Source: Defluviicoccus sp. bin129 (GTDB lineage: Bacteria > Pseudomonadota > Alphaproteobacteria > MPNO01). From it: 64,000 nucleotides of DNA. The stretch covers positions 62,001 through 126,000 of the forward strand of contig MPNO01000001.1 in the NCBI GenBank assembly GCA_002239065.1, written 5' to 3'. The notes beneath the pieces are model-generated. The model searched no databases, was not told the origin of the DNA, and saw only the letters and a list, made by a program, of their open reading frames with translations. Shown piece after piece: positions 1 through 8,118 of the stretch (within the stretch, counting starts at the first letter, position 1; each line of letters opens with the position of its first letter). The translations under genes and the position numbers were made by a program.

Positions 1-2141
1 TGCTCGCGGTCTATACCGGGGCCGACCTCGAAGCCGACGGGATCGGCCACATCCCCTGCCCGGTGCCGATGAAGAACCGCGACGGATCGGCGCCCAGCGT
101 GCCGCCGCGCCCGGCGCTCGCGGTCGGACGGGTGCGCCATGTCGGCGATGCGGTGGCCGTGGTGATCGCCGAGACCCCGGGTGAGGCGCGCGACGCGGCG
201 GAGGCCATCCGCCTCGAGATCGCGCCGCTCCCGGCCGCGGCGACCGTCGAGCGGGCGCTCGCCGAGGACGCGCCCGAACTCTGGGAGTGCTGCCCCGGGA
301 ACGTCTTCCTCGACTTCCACATGGGCGACGAGGCGGCGGTCGAGGCGGCGCTCGCCGGGGCGCACCACGTCACCCGCATCCGCCTCGACAACACCCGCAT
401 GGTGGTCAACGCGATGGAGCCGCGCGCCGCGCTCGCGCAGTACGACGCGGCGGCGGAAAAATTCACCCTCCATGTCGGCAGCCAGGGGGTGACCGGCTAC
501 CGGGCGACGCTGGCGGGCGCGATCTTCGGCGTGGCGCCGGACCGGATCCGGGTGGTCAGCGACGATGTCGGCGGCTCCTTCGGCATGAAGGGCGCGGCCT
601 ATGCCGAGGCGATCTGCGCGCTCTACGCGGCGCGCCGGCTGGGCCGCCCGGTCAAGTGGTGCGCCGACCGCGCGGAGAGCTTTCTCGCCGACCACCAGGG
701 GCGGGCGATGACGGTCGAGCTCGCGCTCGCGCTCGACCGGGACGGCAATTTCCTGGCGCTCAAGGTCGACGCGCTCGGCGACATGGGGGCCTATCTGACC
801 GCCATGGGGCCGTGGCCGGTGACCATGGTGGTCAGCCGCAACATCATCAGCGTCTACAAGACCCCGCTGTTCTCCTACGGCGCCAAATGCGTGTTCACCA
901 ACACCGTCCCGACCGGCCCCTATCGCGGCGCCGGGCGGCCGGAATCGAAGTATTTCCTCGAACTGCTGGTCGACAAGGCGGCGGCCGAGACCGGCATCGA
1001 CCGGATCGAGCTGCGCCGGCGCAACCTGGTCCGGCCCGACCAGATGCCGTTCGAGACCCCGGTCGGGCTGACCTACGATTCGGGCGACTTCGAGGCGATT
1101 ATGGACCGGGCGATGGCGCGCGCCGACGCCGCGGGCTTCGCCGGACGCCGCCGGGGGAGCGAGGCCGCGGGCAGGCTGCGCGGGCTCGGCATCGCGCCCT
1201 ATCTCGAGACCACCGCGGCGCCCGGCACCGAGCTCGCCGATATCCGCTTCGAGGAGGACGGCACGGTGACCCTGGTCACCGGCACCTGCGATTTCGGCAT
1301 GGGCCACGCCACCCCCTTCGCCCAGCTGCTGAGCGAGACCCTCGGCGTGCCGTTCGAACGGGTCCGCATCGTGCAGCACGATTCCGACGAGATGAGCGAG
1401 GGCGCCGGCGGGTCGGGCGGCTCGCGCTCGGCGATCGCCTCGGGCGGCGCCATCCTCGAGGCAAGCGAGGCGGTGATCGCGCGCGGCCGGCGGATCGCGG
1501 GTCATGTGCTGGAGGCGGCCGCGGAGGACATCGAGTTCGCGGGCGGGGAGTTCCGGGTCGCCGGCACCGACCGGTCGATCGATATCATGAGCCTCGCGGC
1601 CGAGGCCCGCGGCAATCCGGCGCTGCCGGAAGACCTCGCCGGCGGGCTGGGGGCGAAGCGTTCGCACAAGACCAGCCCGATCAGCTTCCCCAATGGCTGC
1701 CATGTCTGCGAGGTCGAGATCGATCCGGATACCGGGGAGACCGCGGTCGAGCGCTACACGGTGGTCGACGATTTCGGCACCGTGCTCAACCCGCTGATCG
1801 TCGAGGGCCAGGTGCATGGCGGCATCGCCCAGGGGCTCGGCCAGGTGCTGCTGGAGAACACGGTCTATGACGACGACGGCCAGCTGGTGACCGGCTCCTA
1901 CATGGATTACGCGATGCCGCGGGCCGATCACATGGCGGCGGTCGACTTCACCACCCATCCGGTGCCCTGCGTCACCAACCCGCTCGGCGTCAAGGGCTGC
2001 GGCGAGGCCGGCAATGGCGGCGCCTACCCGGCGGTGATCCTCGCGGTGCTCGACGCGCTGGCGGCCCGCGGGGTGGCGGAACTGCCGCTCCCGGCGAGCC
2101 CGCATCGCATCTGGCAGGCGCTGCGCGAAGCGGCGGGCTGA
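1..2141 (+). CDS. CoxL-like molybdopterin-binding large subunit, 5' partial
   Basis: Large subunit of a xanthine dehydrogenase/CO-dehydrogenase-type molybdenum hydroxylase. The frame is open from base 3 and lacks its start, so about 60-70 N-terminal residues lie outside the window; 712 residues are visible. Visible motifs are VGGSFGMKG near visible residue 188 (cofactor loop), PYRGAGRPE near 306, NGCHVCEVEIDP, and GCGEAGNGG near 665, which carries the presumed catalytic Glu. The YRGAGR loop is that of form II CoxL-like proteins, not the AYRCSFR loop of true CO dehydrogenases, so CO oxidation is unlikely. The substrate is probably an aromatic, heterocyclic or aldehyde compound. The FAD (CoxM) and 2Fe-2S (CoxS) partners are not downstream; they may lie upstream of the window. 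An alpha/beta hydrolase follows after 11 bases. Confidence 0.88.
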   Translation, partial: LAVYTGADLEADGIGHIPCPVPMKNRDGSAPSVPPRPALAVGRVRHVGDAVAVVIAETPGEARDAAEAIRLEIAPLPAAATVERALAEDAPELWECCPGNVFLDFHMGDEAAVEAALAGAHHVTRIRLDNTRMVVNAMEPRAALAQYDAAAEKFTLHVGSQGVTGYRATLAGAIFGVAPDRIRVVSDDVGGSFGMKGAAYAEAICALYAARRLGRPVKWCADRAESFLADHQGRAMTVELALALDRDGNFLALKVDALGDMGAYLTAMGPWPVTMVVSRNIISVYKTPLFSYGAKCVFTNTVPTGPYRGAGRPESKYFLELLVDKAAAETGIDRIELRRRNLVRPDQMPFETPVGLTYDSGDFEAIMDRAMARADAAGFAGRRRGSEAAGRLRGLGIAPYLETTAAPGTELADIRFEEDGTVTLVTGTCDFGMGHATPFAQLLSETLGVPFERVRIVQHDSDEMSEGAGGSGGSRSAIASGGAILEASEAVIARGRRIAGHVLEAAAEDIEFAGGEFRVAGTDRSIDIMSLAAEARGNPALPEDLAGGLGAKRSHKTSPISFPNGCHVCEVEIDPDTGETAVERYTVVDDFGTVLNPLIVEGQVHGGIAQGLGQVLLENTVYDDDGQLVTGSYMDYAMPRADHMAAVDFTTHPVPCVTNPLGVKGCGEAGNGGAYPAVILAVLDALAARGVAELPLPASPHRIWQALREAAG

Positions 2142-2152
2142 GGAGGAACGCC

Positions 2153-2992
2153 ATGCCGATAGCGGCGGTCAACGGCACCGAGATCTGGCATGAGGCGCAG
2201 GGCGGCGGCCATCCGCTGATGCTGTTCCCCGGGCTCGGCATGGACCACACCTATTACCGGCTGGGCGAGCCGCTGCTGCGCCCGGGCTGCACGACCGTGC
2301 TGGTCGATCCGCGCGGCGTCGGGCGGTCGCGCAAGGACGACCCGGCGAGCGTCACCTACGGCGCCGAGCTGTGGGCCGACGACTTCGCCGCGCTCGCCCG
2401 GCACGCGGGCTGGGCGAGCGTCGACGTGCTGGGCTCCTCGCTCGGCGGCTCGGTGGCGCAGGCGATGGCGGTACGCCACCCCGGGCTGGTGCGCTCCCTG
2501 ATCGTGGTCGGCGGCTTCTCCGAGCTCGACCGGGCGATGGAAATCAACTTCTCGCTGCGCAAGAAGATCATCGCGAAGATCGGCATGGGCGAGGAGCTCG
2601 CCGATTTCATGGGGCTCTCGACCATGACCCGGGAGTTCATGGACACCGACGAAGGGCTCGCCATCATGCGGGCCAACCAGGAGAACGTGCGGGCGAACGC
2701 GCCCGCTCTCTACACCGCCTTCCTCGATTCGATCCTGCGCTGGGGCTGCCGCCTGCCGGGCCAGGAGGGCGAGGTGTCGTGGACCGAAAGGATCCGCGGC
2801 GTCGCCTGCCCGACCCTGGTGCTGACCGGCGACAACGACTACTTCATCCCGGCGAAGTTCTCGCAGATCATCGCCGATGCGATCCCGGGCGCCGCCTATC
2901 GCGAGATCCCGGGCGGCGGCCACATCCCGTTCATCGAGAAGCCCGCCGAGACCGCGCAGGCCGTGGCCGACTTCCTCGCCGGCCTGGGCTGA
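2153..2992 (+). CDS. alpha/beta-fold hydrolase
   Basis: 279-residue alpha/beta hydrolase of the 3-oxoadipate enol-lactonase/haloperoxidase-like group. The catalytic triad is readable: nucleophile Ser in GSSLGG near residue 95, acid in LTGDNDYF near 227 and His in GGGHIPF near 256. The oxyanion-side motif is FPGLGMDH. The ATG follows an AGGAGG ribosome site, 11 bases after the molybdenum hydroxylase stop, so the two are probably co-transcribed and it may hydrolyse the oxidised product. The substrate cannot be read from sequence. Confidence 0.88.
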   Translation: MPIAAVNGTEIWHEAQGGGHPLMLFPGLGMDHTYYRLGEPLLRPGCTTVLVDPRGVGRSRKDDPASVTYGAELWADDFAALARHAGWASVDVLGSSLGGSVAQAMAVRHPGLVRSLIVVGGFSELDRAMEINFSLRKKIIAKIGMGEELADFMGLSTMTREFMDTDEGLAIMRANQENVRANAPALYTAFLDSILRWGCRLPGQEGEVSWTERIRGVACPTLVLTGDNDYFIPAKFSQIIADAIPGAAYREIPGGGHIPFIEKPAETAQAVADFLAGLG

Positions 2993-3041
2993 GCCCCAAG
3001 ACCCTCATCCCGAGCAGGCCCCCCGGCTTCGTTCGGGACAG

Positions 3042-3093
3042 GCTACGCGCCGTAGCAAGGGACGCCGCGCGGCATCGGTTCTGTCGAGGACAG
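3042..3093. other. Two small stem-loops in a convergent intergenic gap
   Basis: The 108-base gap between the hydrolase and the convergent Sel1 gene holds two perfect short inverted repeats: GCTACG-CGC-CGTAGC (3042-3056) and CTGTC-GAG-GACAG (3081-3093). Neither is followed by a T run, so they are not classical intrinsic terminators. The preceding stretch (CATCCCGAGCAGG and CTTCGTTCGGGACAGG) looks like a decayed dispersed repeat, but I see no second copy in the window. Confidence 0.35.
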
Positions 3094-3100
3094 AGAGGCG

Positions 3101-4063
3101 CTACCGGCTCCGGTCCGTGCCGGTCCGGGGCTGCCACTCCCGCGCCAGGCTGCGGGCGCGGGCGAGCTCGGATGCCGGCAGGCTCCTTTCGACGCGGGCG
3201 CGTCCCGCGTGGGCGATTTCCCGCATCTCCGGGCTCGTCGCAGCCCGCCGGGACAACGCCAGCGCATACCATTTGAGGGCCTGGACCAGATCCCTCGGCA
3301 CGCCCCTGGCGGCCTCGTACATGAACCCGATCATCGCCTGGGCGTTGCCTTCGCCCTGTTCCGCGGCGCGACGATACCATGTCACGGCCTGCGCGAGATC
3401 CTCCGCGACGCCGTCACCGACGCGGTACATGTTCGCCAGCGTGAGCGCGGCGCGGCGATGGCCCCGTTCGGCCGCGCGGCGATACCATCTGGCCGCCTCG
3501 GCGGTGTCGCGGTCCACGCCGTCGCCCCTGGCATGCATGACGGCCAGATTGTACTGGGCGTCCGCATAGCCCTGCTCGGCGGCGCGGCGGAACCACGTGG
3601 CGGCCTCGGGATAGTCGCGGGCGACCCCGCGACCGGCCAGGTAGAGGTTGGCGAGATTGTTCTGGGCCCGGTCGTGGCCCTGCTCGGCCGAGCGGCGGAG
3701 CCACTTGACGGACTCCGCGTCGTCCTGGCGCACGCCGCGGCCCGCCCCGTACATCAGGCCCAGATTGTTCTGCGCCCAGGAATTGCCCTGCTCGGCGGCG
3801 CGGCGAAACCATCTGGCGACCTCGGCGTGGTTCCGGCCGACGCCCCTGCCCTCGTCGTACATGACCCCGAGGGCGAGCTGGGCCAGCACATTGCCGCGCT
3901 CGGCCGGGCCGAGGAATCCCCTGTGAGCCGTGCGGTAGTCGCCCTTGCGGTAGGCCGCGGCGGCTTCCTCGAAACCCTGCGCCACCGCCGGCGGCGCGCC
4001 GGCGAGGGCCAGCAGGAGCGCCGCGGCGCAGAGCGGCCCGGGCAAGCGGTACGGTCTGGCCAT
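3101..4063 (-). CDS. Secreted Sel1-repeat protein
   Basis: 320 residues. The N-terminus is a classical signal peptide (hydrophobic AALLLALAGA core, likely cleavage after AVA-Q near residue 28). The remainder is about six Sel1-like repeats of about 36 residues, each of the form AQxNLGxMYxxGxGVxxDxxEAxxWxRRAAEQG, from roughly residue 60 to 275, then a charged C-terminal tail. Such proteins are periplasmic or envelope scaffolds for protein-protein contacts; no enzyme motif is visible. Only the helical solenoid architecture is certain; the partner and process are unknown. It lies convergent to the hydrolase and 56 bases downstream of the SDR gene. Confidence 0.88.
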   Translation of the reverse strand: MARPYRLPGPLCAAALLLALAGAPPAVAQGFEEAAAAYRKGDYRTAHRGFLGPAERGNVLAQLALGVMYDEGRGVGRNHAEVARWFRRAAEQGNSWAQNNLGLMYGAGRGVRQDDAESVKWLRRSAEQGHDRAQNNLANLYLAGRGVARDYPEAATWFRRAAEQGYADAQYNLAVMHARGDGVDRDTAEAARWYRRAAERGHRRAALTLANMYRVGDGVAEDLAQAVTWYRRAAEQGEGNAQAMIGFMYEAARGVPRDLVQALKWYALALSRRAATSPEMREIAHAGRARVERSLPASELARARSLAREWQPRTGTDRSR

Positions 4064-4119
4064 GCGTCCGGAGACTAATGCGCCGCCCTCCGGCAGTCGC
4101 GCCGCCGGTCCGCGTCACA

Positions 4120-4991
4120 TCAGCGCAGGGGGCGGTGGGGGCGCAGCCGCACCGCGCGCGAGGCGAGGCGCGGGAACCAGGCCTTGCGCCACATCAGCCA
4201 GCGCTGGCCGGGCGGCGCGATGGCGATCTCCTCGCGCCCAGCCGCCGCCGCGCGGAGGATCCTGCGGGCGACCCGGGCGGGGTCCATGCCGGCCGCCATC
4301 GCCGGGTCCATCCGGCCATACGGGCTGCCGTCGCCCCTGAGCGCGTTGACCGAGACCCGGGTCCTGACGCTGCCGAGGACGACCAGCAACACGCCGATGC
4401 CGTCGCGATGCGCCTCCGCCCTGAGCGCGTCGAACAGCCCGTGCAGCGCCTTCTTCGAGGCGTTGTAGCCCGACCGGTAGGGCGAGGAGTAGTAGGCCGC
4501 GATGCTGGAGATGACGACGATCCGCCCGCCTCCGGCGAGCGCCGGCAGGACCGCCCTGGTGAGTGCCAGCGGGCCGAAGAAATTGACCTCGAACAGGCGG
4601 CGGTAGATTTCGATGCCGGCATCGGCGACCAGCGCGCGCTGGGTCTGCCCGGCGTTGTGGACCAGGTAGTCGATGCGGCCCTCGCCGCGCACCGCCTCGG
4701 CGGCGGCGGCGATCGAGGCGGGATCGGCGAGGTCCATCGGCAGCGCCCGCGCGGCGCCCCCCGGCTCGGCGATCGCGCGCGCCCCCCCGGCGCGCCCCCC
4801 CGCGCGCCCCGCCGACACCGGCCCCGCGGGCCCCCCCGGGACGCGGCGAGGGCGCGCGCCGCCCGGTCGAGCTCGCCGGCGCGCCGCGCCGACAGGATCA
4901 GCCGCGCCCCGGCCGCGCCGAAGGCATGGGCCAGCGCCTCGCCCAGCCCGCCCGAGGCGCCGGTGATCCAGACCGTCTTCCCCGCCACCAT
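4120..4991 (-). CDS. Short-chain dehydrogenase/reductase, frame-shifted
   Basis: Classical SDR broken by a frame change. The N-terminal part (from ATG at 4991) shows the NAD(P)-binding TGASGGLGE motif near residue 10. The rest, in another frame from about 4780 down, shows HNAGQ, the catalytic Ser in VVISSIAAYYSS and the active-site YNASKK. The join falls inside a GC-only stretch at about 4775-4860 with three runs of seven C. Between RAARALAA and ALPMDLADP about 25 codons are present where SDRs usually have about 10-15, so bases appear to have been added as well as the frame changed. Repaired, it would be about 275 residues, resembling the DltE/DHRS7-like group. It is the last gene of an apparent operon after the quinone reductase and UbiD genes. 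Sequence error or a real pseudogene are both possible. Confidence 0.75.
4775..4860. other. GC-only patch with C7 runs inside the SDR gene
   Basis: About 85 bases almost entirely C and G, with three separate runs of seven C (4782-4788, 4795-4801, 4831-4837). The SDR reading frame shifts here. Similar patches occur near 9.5, 28.6, 35.9 and 37.2 kb. An assembly or basecalling artefact is the simplest reading. Confidence 0.6.
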
Positions 4992-5058
4992 TCCGTGCTT
5001 CCCCGCCCCGCCGCGCGATGCCGCATGGTAGGCCGCATCTGTCCCGGGCGGGGGCCCG

Positions 5059-6459
5059 CTAGTCGATAAAGTCCTCGAGGCGGATGCGCTCCCAGGCCTC
5101 CTTCGGCGGCACGATGCGGTCGGCGAAGGGGAGCGTCGCCGGGCGGGTCGCGTCGACGATCATCTTGGTCTGCATCGGCCCCTTGTCGGTCCTGACCTCG
5201 CCATAGGCCGAGGGGTCGAGATGGGCGCCCATGGCGAAGGGTATGGCGGTCACGTCGCGGTCGGCCTGGACGTGGGTGGAGACCGCCCACAGCACGTCTG
5301 AGTCGTTGTAGATGTCGATCTCGTCGTCGACCACGATGGCGATCTTGACATTGGGATCGCCGGCCAGCGCCGCCAGGCCGGCCGACTTGCCTTCGCCCGG
5401 CACCCGCTTGCGGATCTTGATATAGGCGGTGAAGGTGCAGTTGCCGGATGGCGGCAGATGCACGCCGGTGACCGAGGGGACGAGCTTGGCGACCGCGTTG
5501 TAGAGCGCGGTCTCGAAGGTGAGCGCCCCGGCCAGGTTGTGCTCGCGGTGCGACGGGTCGAGGTCGTGGTAGATCGCGTCCCTGCGCATGGTGATCCCGG
5601 TCACCTGCATCAGCCCGACCGGGTCCTTGGCCGGGCCGTAGAACCCGGTGTATTCGGAGAACGGGCCGTCGGCGGTCTCCTTCGCCGGGTCGAGGAAGCC
5701 CTCGATGGCGATCTCCGCCCAGGCCGGCACCGGGATGTCGACGGTCTCGCCGTCGACCACCTCGAGCGGCTCGCCCATCAGCGCGCCCATCATCTCGTAC
5801 TCGTCGGAATCGAAGGGCTGCTTCGACAGCGTGCCGAGGATGGCGGCCGGGTGGTGGCCGATGAACAGGATCGCGTCCATCGGTTTGTTCATCTCGCGGT
5901 ACTTGCGGTAGATGTAGCCCGCATGGTGGGCCGGGTTGAACATGCAGGCGAGCTCGGCCCGGCCCTTGATCTCGTGGCGGTAGACCCCGGCGTTGAGCAC
6001 CCCGGTCTCGGGGTCCCTGACCACGAGGCAGCCGATGGCGATGTACTTGCCCGAGTTCTCCACCGCATGTTTGACCACGGGGAGCTTGCCGAGATCGACC
6101 TCGTCCCTGCCGATGGTCACCTGCTTGACCGGCGCGTCCTCGCGTCGAACCGCCCTGGTCGGCACCGGCTTGGCGACGCGCTCGCGGAAGCGGTCGAGGA
6201 TCTCGGATTTGGGCCGGTCGGGATCGACGCCGAGCGCGAGGCCGAGGAGCTCGTACTTGCCGAACAGATTGGTCACCAGCGGGAGCTCCGAGCCGTTGAC
6301 CTTCTCGAAACGGATCACCGGGTAGTCGTCCTGCGCGGCCAGCTTCTGCTGGATCACGCAGGGCTCGTAGATCGGGTCGACCGGGCGGCTGACGGTCGCG
6401 AAATACTCCGGGCCCATCTGCCGGGCCTCGGCGAGGAACGTCCTCAGATCCTTGTTCAT
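5059..6459 (-). CDS. UbiD-family prenylated-FMN decarboxylase
   Basis: 466 residues, normal for UbiD-family (de)carboxylases, which use prenylated FMN to decarboxylate aromatic, heteroaromatic or alpha,beta-unsaturated acids. The start is the ATG at 6459 (MNKDLRTFL); the frame stays open far upstream, but only from here is the sequence family-like. Conserved stretches include FSEYTGFYGP near residue 265 (the E-Y-T-G signature) and HREHNLAGALTFET near 303. The quinone reductase gene ends 11 bases upstream and an SDR follows, so the three probably form an operon. No UbiX-type flavin prenyltransferase is in the window, so cofactor supply must come from elsewhere. The real substrate is unknown; ubiquinone synthesis is less likely in this catabolic setting. 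Confidence 0.88.
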   Translation of the reverse strand: MNKDLRTFLAEARQMGPEYFATVSRPVDPIYEPCVIQQKLAAQDDYPVIRFEKVNGSELPLVTNLFGKYELLGLALGVDPDRPKSEILDRFRERVAKPVPTRAVRREDAPVKQVTIGRDEVDLGKLPVVKHAVENSGKYIAIGCLVVRDPETGVLNAGVYRHEIKGRAELACMFNPAHHAGYIYRKYREMNKPMDAILFIGHHPAAILGTLSKQPFDSDEYEMMGALMGEPLEVVDGETVDIPVPAWAEIAIEGFLDPAKETADGPFSEYTGFYGPAKDPVGLMQVTGITMRRDAIYHDLDPSHREHNLAGALTFETALYNAVAKLVPSVTGVHLPPSGNCTFTAYIKIRKRVPGEGKSAGLAALAGDPNVKIAIVVDDEIDIYNDSDVLWAVSTHVQADRDVTAIPFAMGAHLDPSAYGEVRTDKGPMQTKMIVDATRPATLPFADRIVPPKEAWERIRLEDFID

Positions 6460-6470
6460 CGCGCCCTCCC

Positions 6471-7439
6471 TCAGGGGATCAGGATGGTCGAGCCGGTGGT
6501 GGCGCGGGCCTCCAGCGCCCGGTGCGCCTCGGCGGCCTCGGCGAGCGGCCATTCCTGGTTGACGTTGACGGTGACGATGCCGCGCTCGACCAGGTCGAAC
6601 AACCGCGCCGAGGCGGTCTCGATCATCTCGCGGGTCGCGATGTGATCGGCCAGGCCGGGCCGGGTGACGAACTTGGAGCCGCCCTGGAGGAGCCCGGTAT
6701 CGAGCTCGGGGAACGGACCCGAGGCCTGGCCGAACCCGGCGACCACCCCGCGCGCACGCGTGCAGCGGATCGATTCGAGGAAGGTGTCCTTCCCGATCGA
6801 ATCGTAGACCGCGCGCGCGCCCTCGCCTCCGGTGAGATCCAGCACCCGGTCGGCGAAGTTCTCGCGGGAATAGACGACCGGGTGGTCGCAGCCGTGGCGC
6901 GCGGCGAGCGCCGCCTTCTCGTCGGAGCCGACGGTGCCGATCACCGTCGCGCCGAGATGCTTCGCCCATTGGCAGAAGATCAGCCCGACACCGCCGGCGG
7001 CGGCGTGGATGACCACCGTGTCGCCCGGCTGCACGGCGCAGGTCCAGTAGAGCAGGTAGTGGACCGTGAGCCCCTTCAGCATCATCGCCGCCGCGATGCG
7101 GTCGTCGATCCCGCCCGGCAGGCGGACCACCTTGTCGGCGGCGATCAGCCGTTCCTCGGCATAGGCGCCGAGCGGCCCGGCATAGGCGACCCGATCGCCG
7201 ACCGCGAGCGTATCGACACCGGGGCCGAGAGCCGCAACCGTTCCCGCGCCCTCGGAGCCAATGATCACCGGCAGGGTCAGAGGATAGACCCCGCGGCGGC
7301 GGTAGGTGTCGGCCATGTTGACGCCGATCGCCGTATGGCGCAGCCGGATCTGGCCCGGCCCCGGCTCCGCGACCGGCATGTCGGCCGGCGTCAGCGCCTC
7401 CGGGCCGCCATATTCGTGAACCACCAGAGCCTGCGTCAT
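6471..7439 (-). CDS. NADPH:quinone reductase-like zinc-independent MDR oxidoreductase
   Basis: 322-residue medium-chain dehydrogenase/reductase of the quinone oxidoreductase group. The ATG at 7439 (MTQALVVHEYGG) gives the expected N-terminus. Visible features are GVNMADTYRRRGVYP near residue 40, the GSEGAGTVAALG segment, the cofactor-binding HAAAGGVGLIFCQWAKHLGA near 145-165, and a C-terminal STILIP typical of Qor. Zinc-binding cysteines are absent, as expected for this clade. It reduces quinones or enones with NADPH in the cytoplasm. It begins the operon with UbiD and the SDR. Confidence 0.9.
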   Translation of the reverse strand: MTQALVVHEYGGPEALTPADMPVAEPGPGQIRLRHTAIGVNMADTYRRRGVYPLTLPVIIGSEGAGTVAALGPGVDTLAVGDRVAYAGPLGAYAEERLIAADKVVRLPGGIDDRIAAAMMLKGLTVHYLLYWTCAVQPGDTVVIHAAAGGVGLIFCQWAKHLGATVIGTVGSDEKAALAARHGCDHPVVYSRENFADRVLDLTGGEGARAVYDSIGKDTFLESIRCTRARGVVAGFGQASGPFPELDTGLLQGGSKFVTRPGLADHIATREMIETASARLFDLVERGIVTVNVNQEWPLAEAAEAHRALEARATTGSTILIP

Positions 7440-7558
7440 TTTCCCTCCCGTCGACGAGCCGCGCGGGCGCATCCTAGCAGACGGCATCGCTTCGACGGAT
7501 TCCCGACCGCCGTCGCGTGACGGATGAAGCGGACATCGGGAGGAAGAGAGCGTTGGCC

Positions 7559-8089
7559 ATGAGATCCGGTATTCTCGCCGCCGCGGCGCTGGCGCTGGCA
7601 TGGACATGCCTCGCGGGTCCGGCCGCCGCCGCCGAGCTGTTTCTCCGCCTTCAGGCGCCGCTCGACGAGCCGAGGGGGTTCTGCCTCGACATACCGGGGC
7701 ATCGCGCCGGCGTCAGGCTGGAACGCCCGCTGCACGCCCATAGCTGCAAGCACTTCATCTGGCACCGCGACGGCATCTTCGACACCGGGGCGTTCGAGCG
7801 CGGCGCGGCGCGCATGCCGGAATACGACCTCTGCGTCGAGGCCGCCTCGGCCGAGGAGGGCGCTACCGTCCGGCTGAAGGACTGCAACGGCTCGGCGCTC
7901 CAGACCTGGCGCCGCGATCCCTCCGGACACGTCCTGTCGGGCGCCGCGCCGGGTCTTTGCCTCACCGTCGGCCCCGGCCCGAGCCGCCCCGCCGGCGCCG
8001 ATCACATCGTCAGGACCGTCCGCCTGATGCCCTGCGCCGCCGAGAGCGGCGAGCGGCAGCGATGGGTGTTCTCCAGGCCGGGAGGGTAG
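7559..8089 (+). CDS. Secreted ricin-type beta-trefoil lectin-like protein
   Basis: 176 residues. The chosen ATG at 7559 gives a clear signal peptide (MRSGILAAAALALAWTCLA, cleavage near AAA-ELF) and follows GGGAGGAA; an ATG at 7517 would bury the signal. The mature part has about three sub-repeats ending in CKHFIW, LQTW and RQRW. The last two are the Q-x-W signatures of ricin B-type beta-trefoil domains; the first is degenerate. Paired cysteines suggest disulphides. It probably binds carbohydrate or acts as a small exported scaffold. It stands alone between opposing operons. Confidence 0.75.
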   Translation: MRSGILAAAALALAWTCLAGPAAAAELFLRLQAPLDEPRGFCLDIPGHRAGVRLERPLHAHSCKHFIWHRDGIFDTGAFERGAARMPEYDLCVEAASAEEGATVRLKDCNGSALQTWRRDPSGHVLSGAAPGLCLTVGPGPSRPAGADHIVRTVRLMPCAAESGERQRWVFSRPGG

Positions 8090-8118
8090 GGCAGCAGCCC
8101 CGCCGACGACGCATCCGT

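Noticed and set aside
1-2141. Aerobic CO dehydrogenase large subunit
   Set aside because: The active-site loop is PYRGAGRPE, not the AYRCSFR of true CoxL, so only a CoxL-like hydroxylase is supported.
2024-2923. Long minus-strand open frame opposite the alpha/beta hydrolase and similar antisense frames (for example 3209-4078 plus, 16279-17334 plus, 42325-44691 minus)
   Set aside because: In such GC-rich DNA the antisense and shifted frames stay open by chance. They are Arg/Gly/Ala- or His/Asp-rich without motifs, while the opposite strand encodes clear family proteins.
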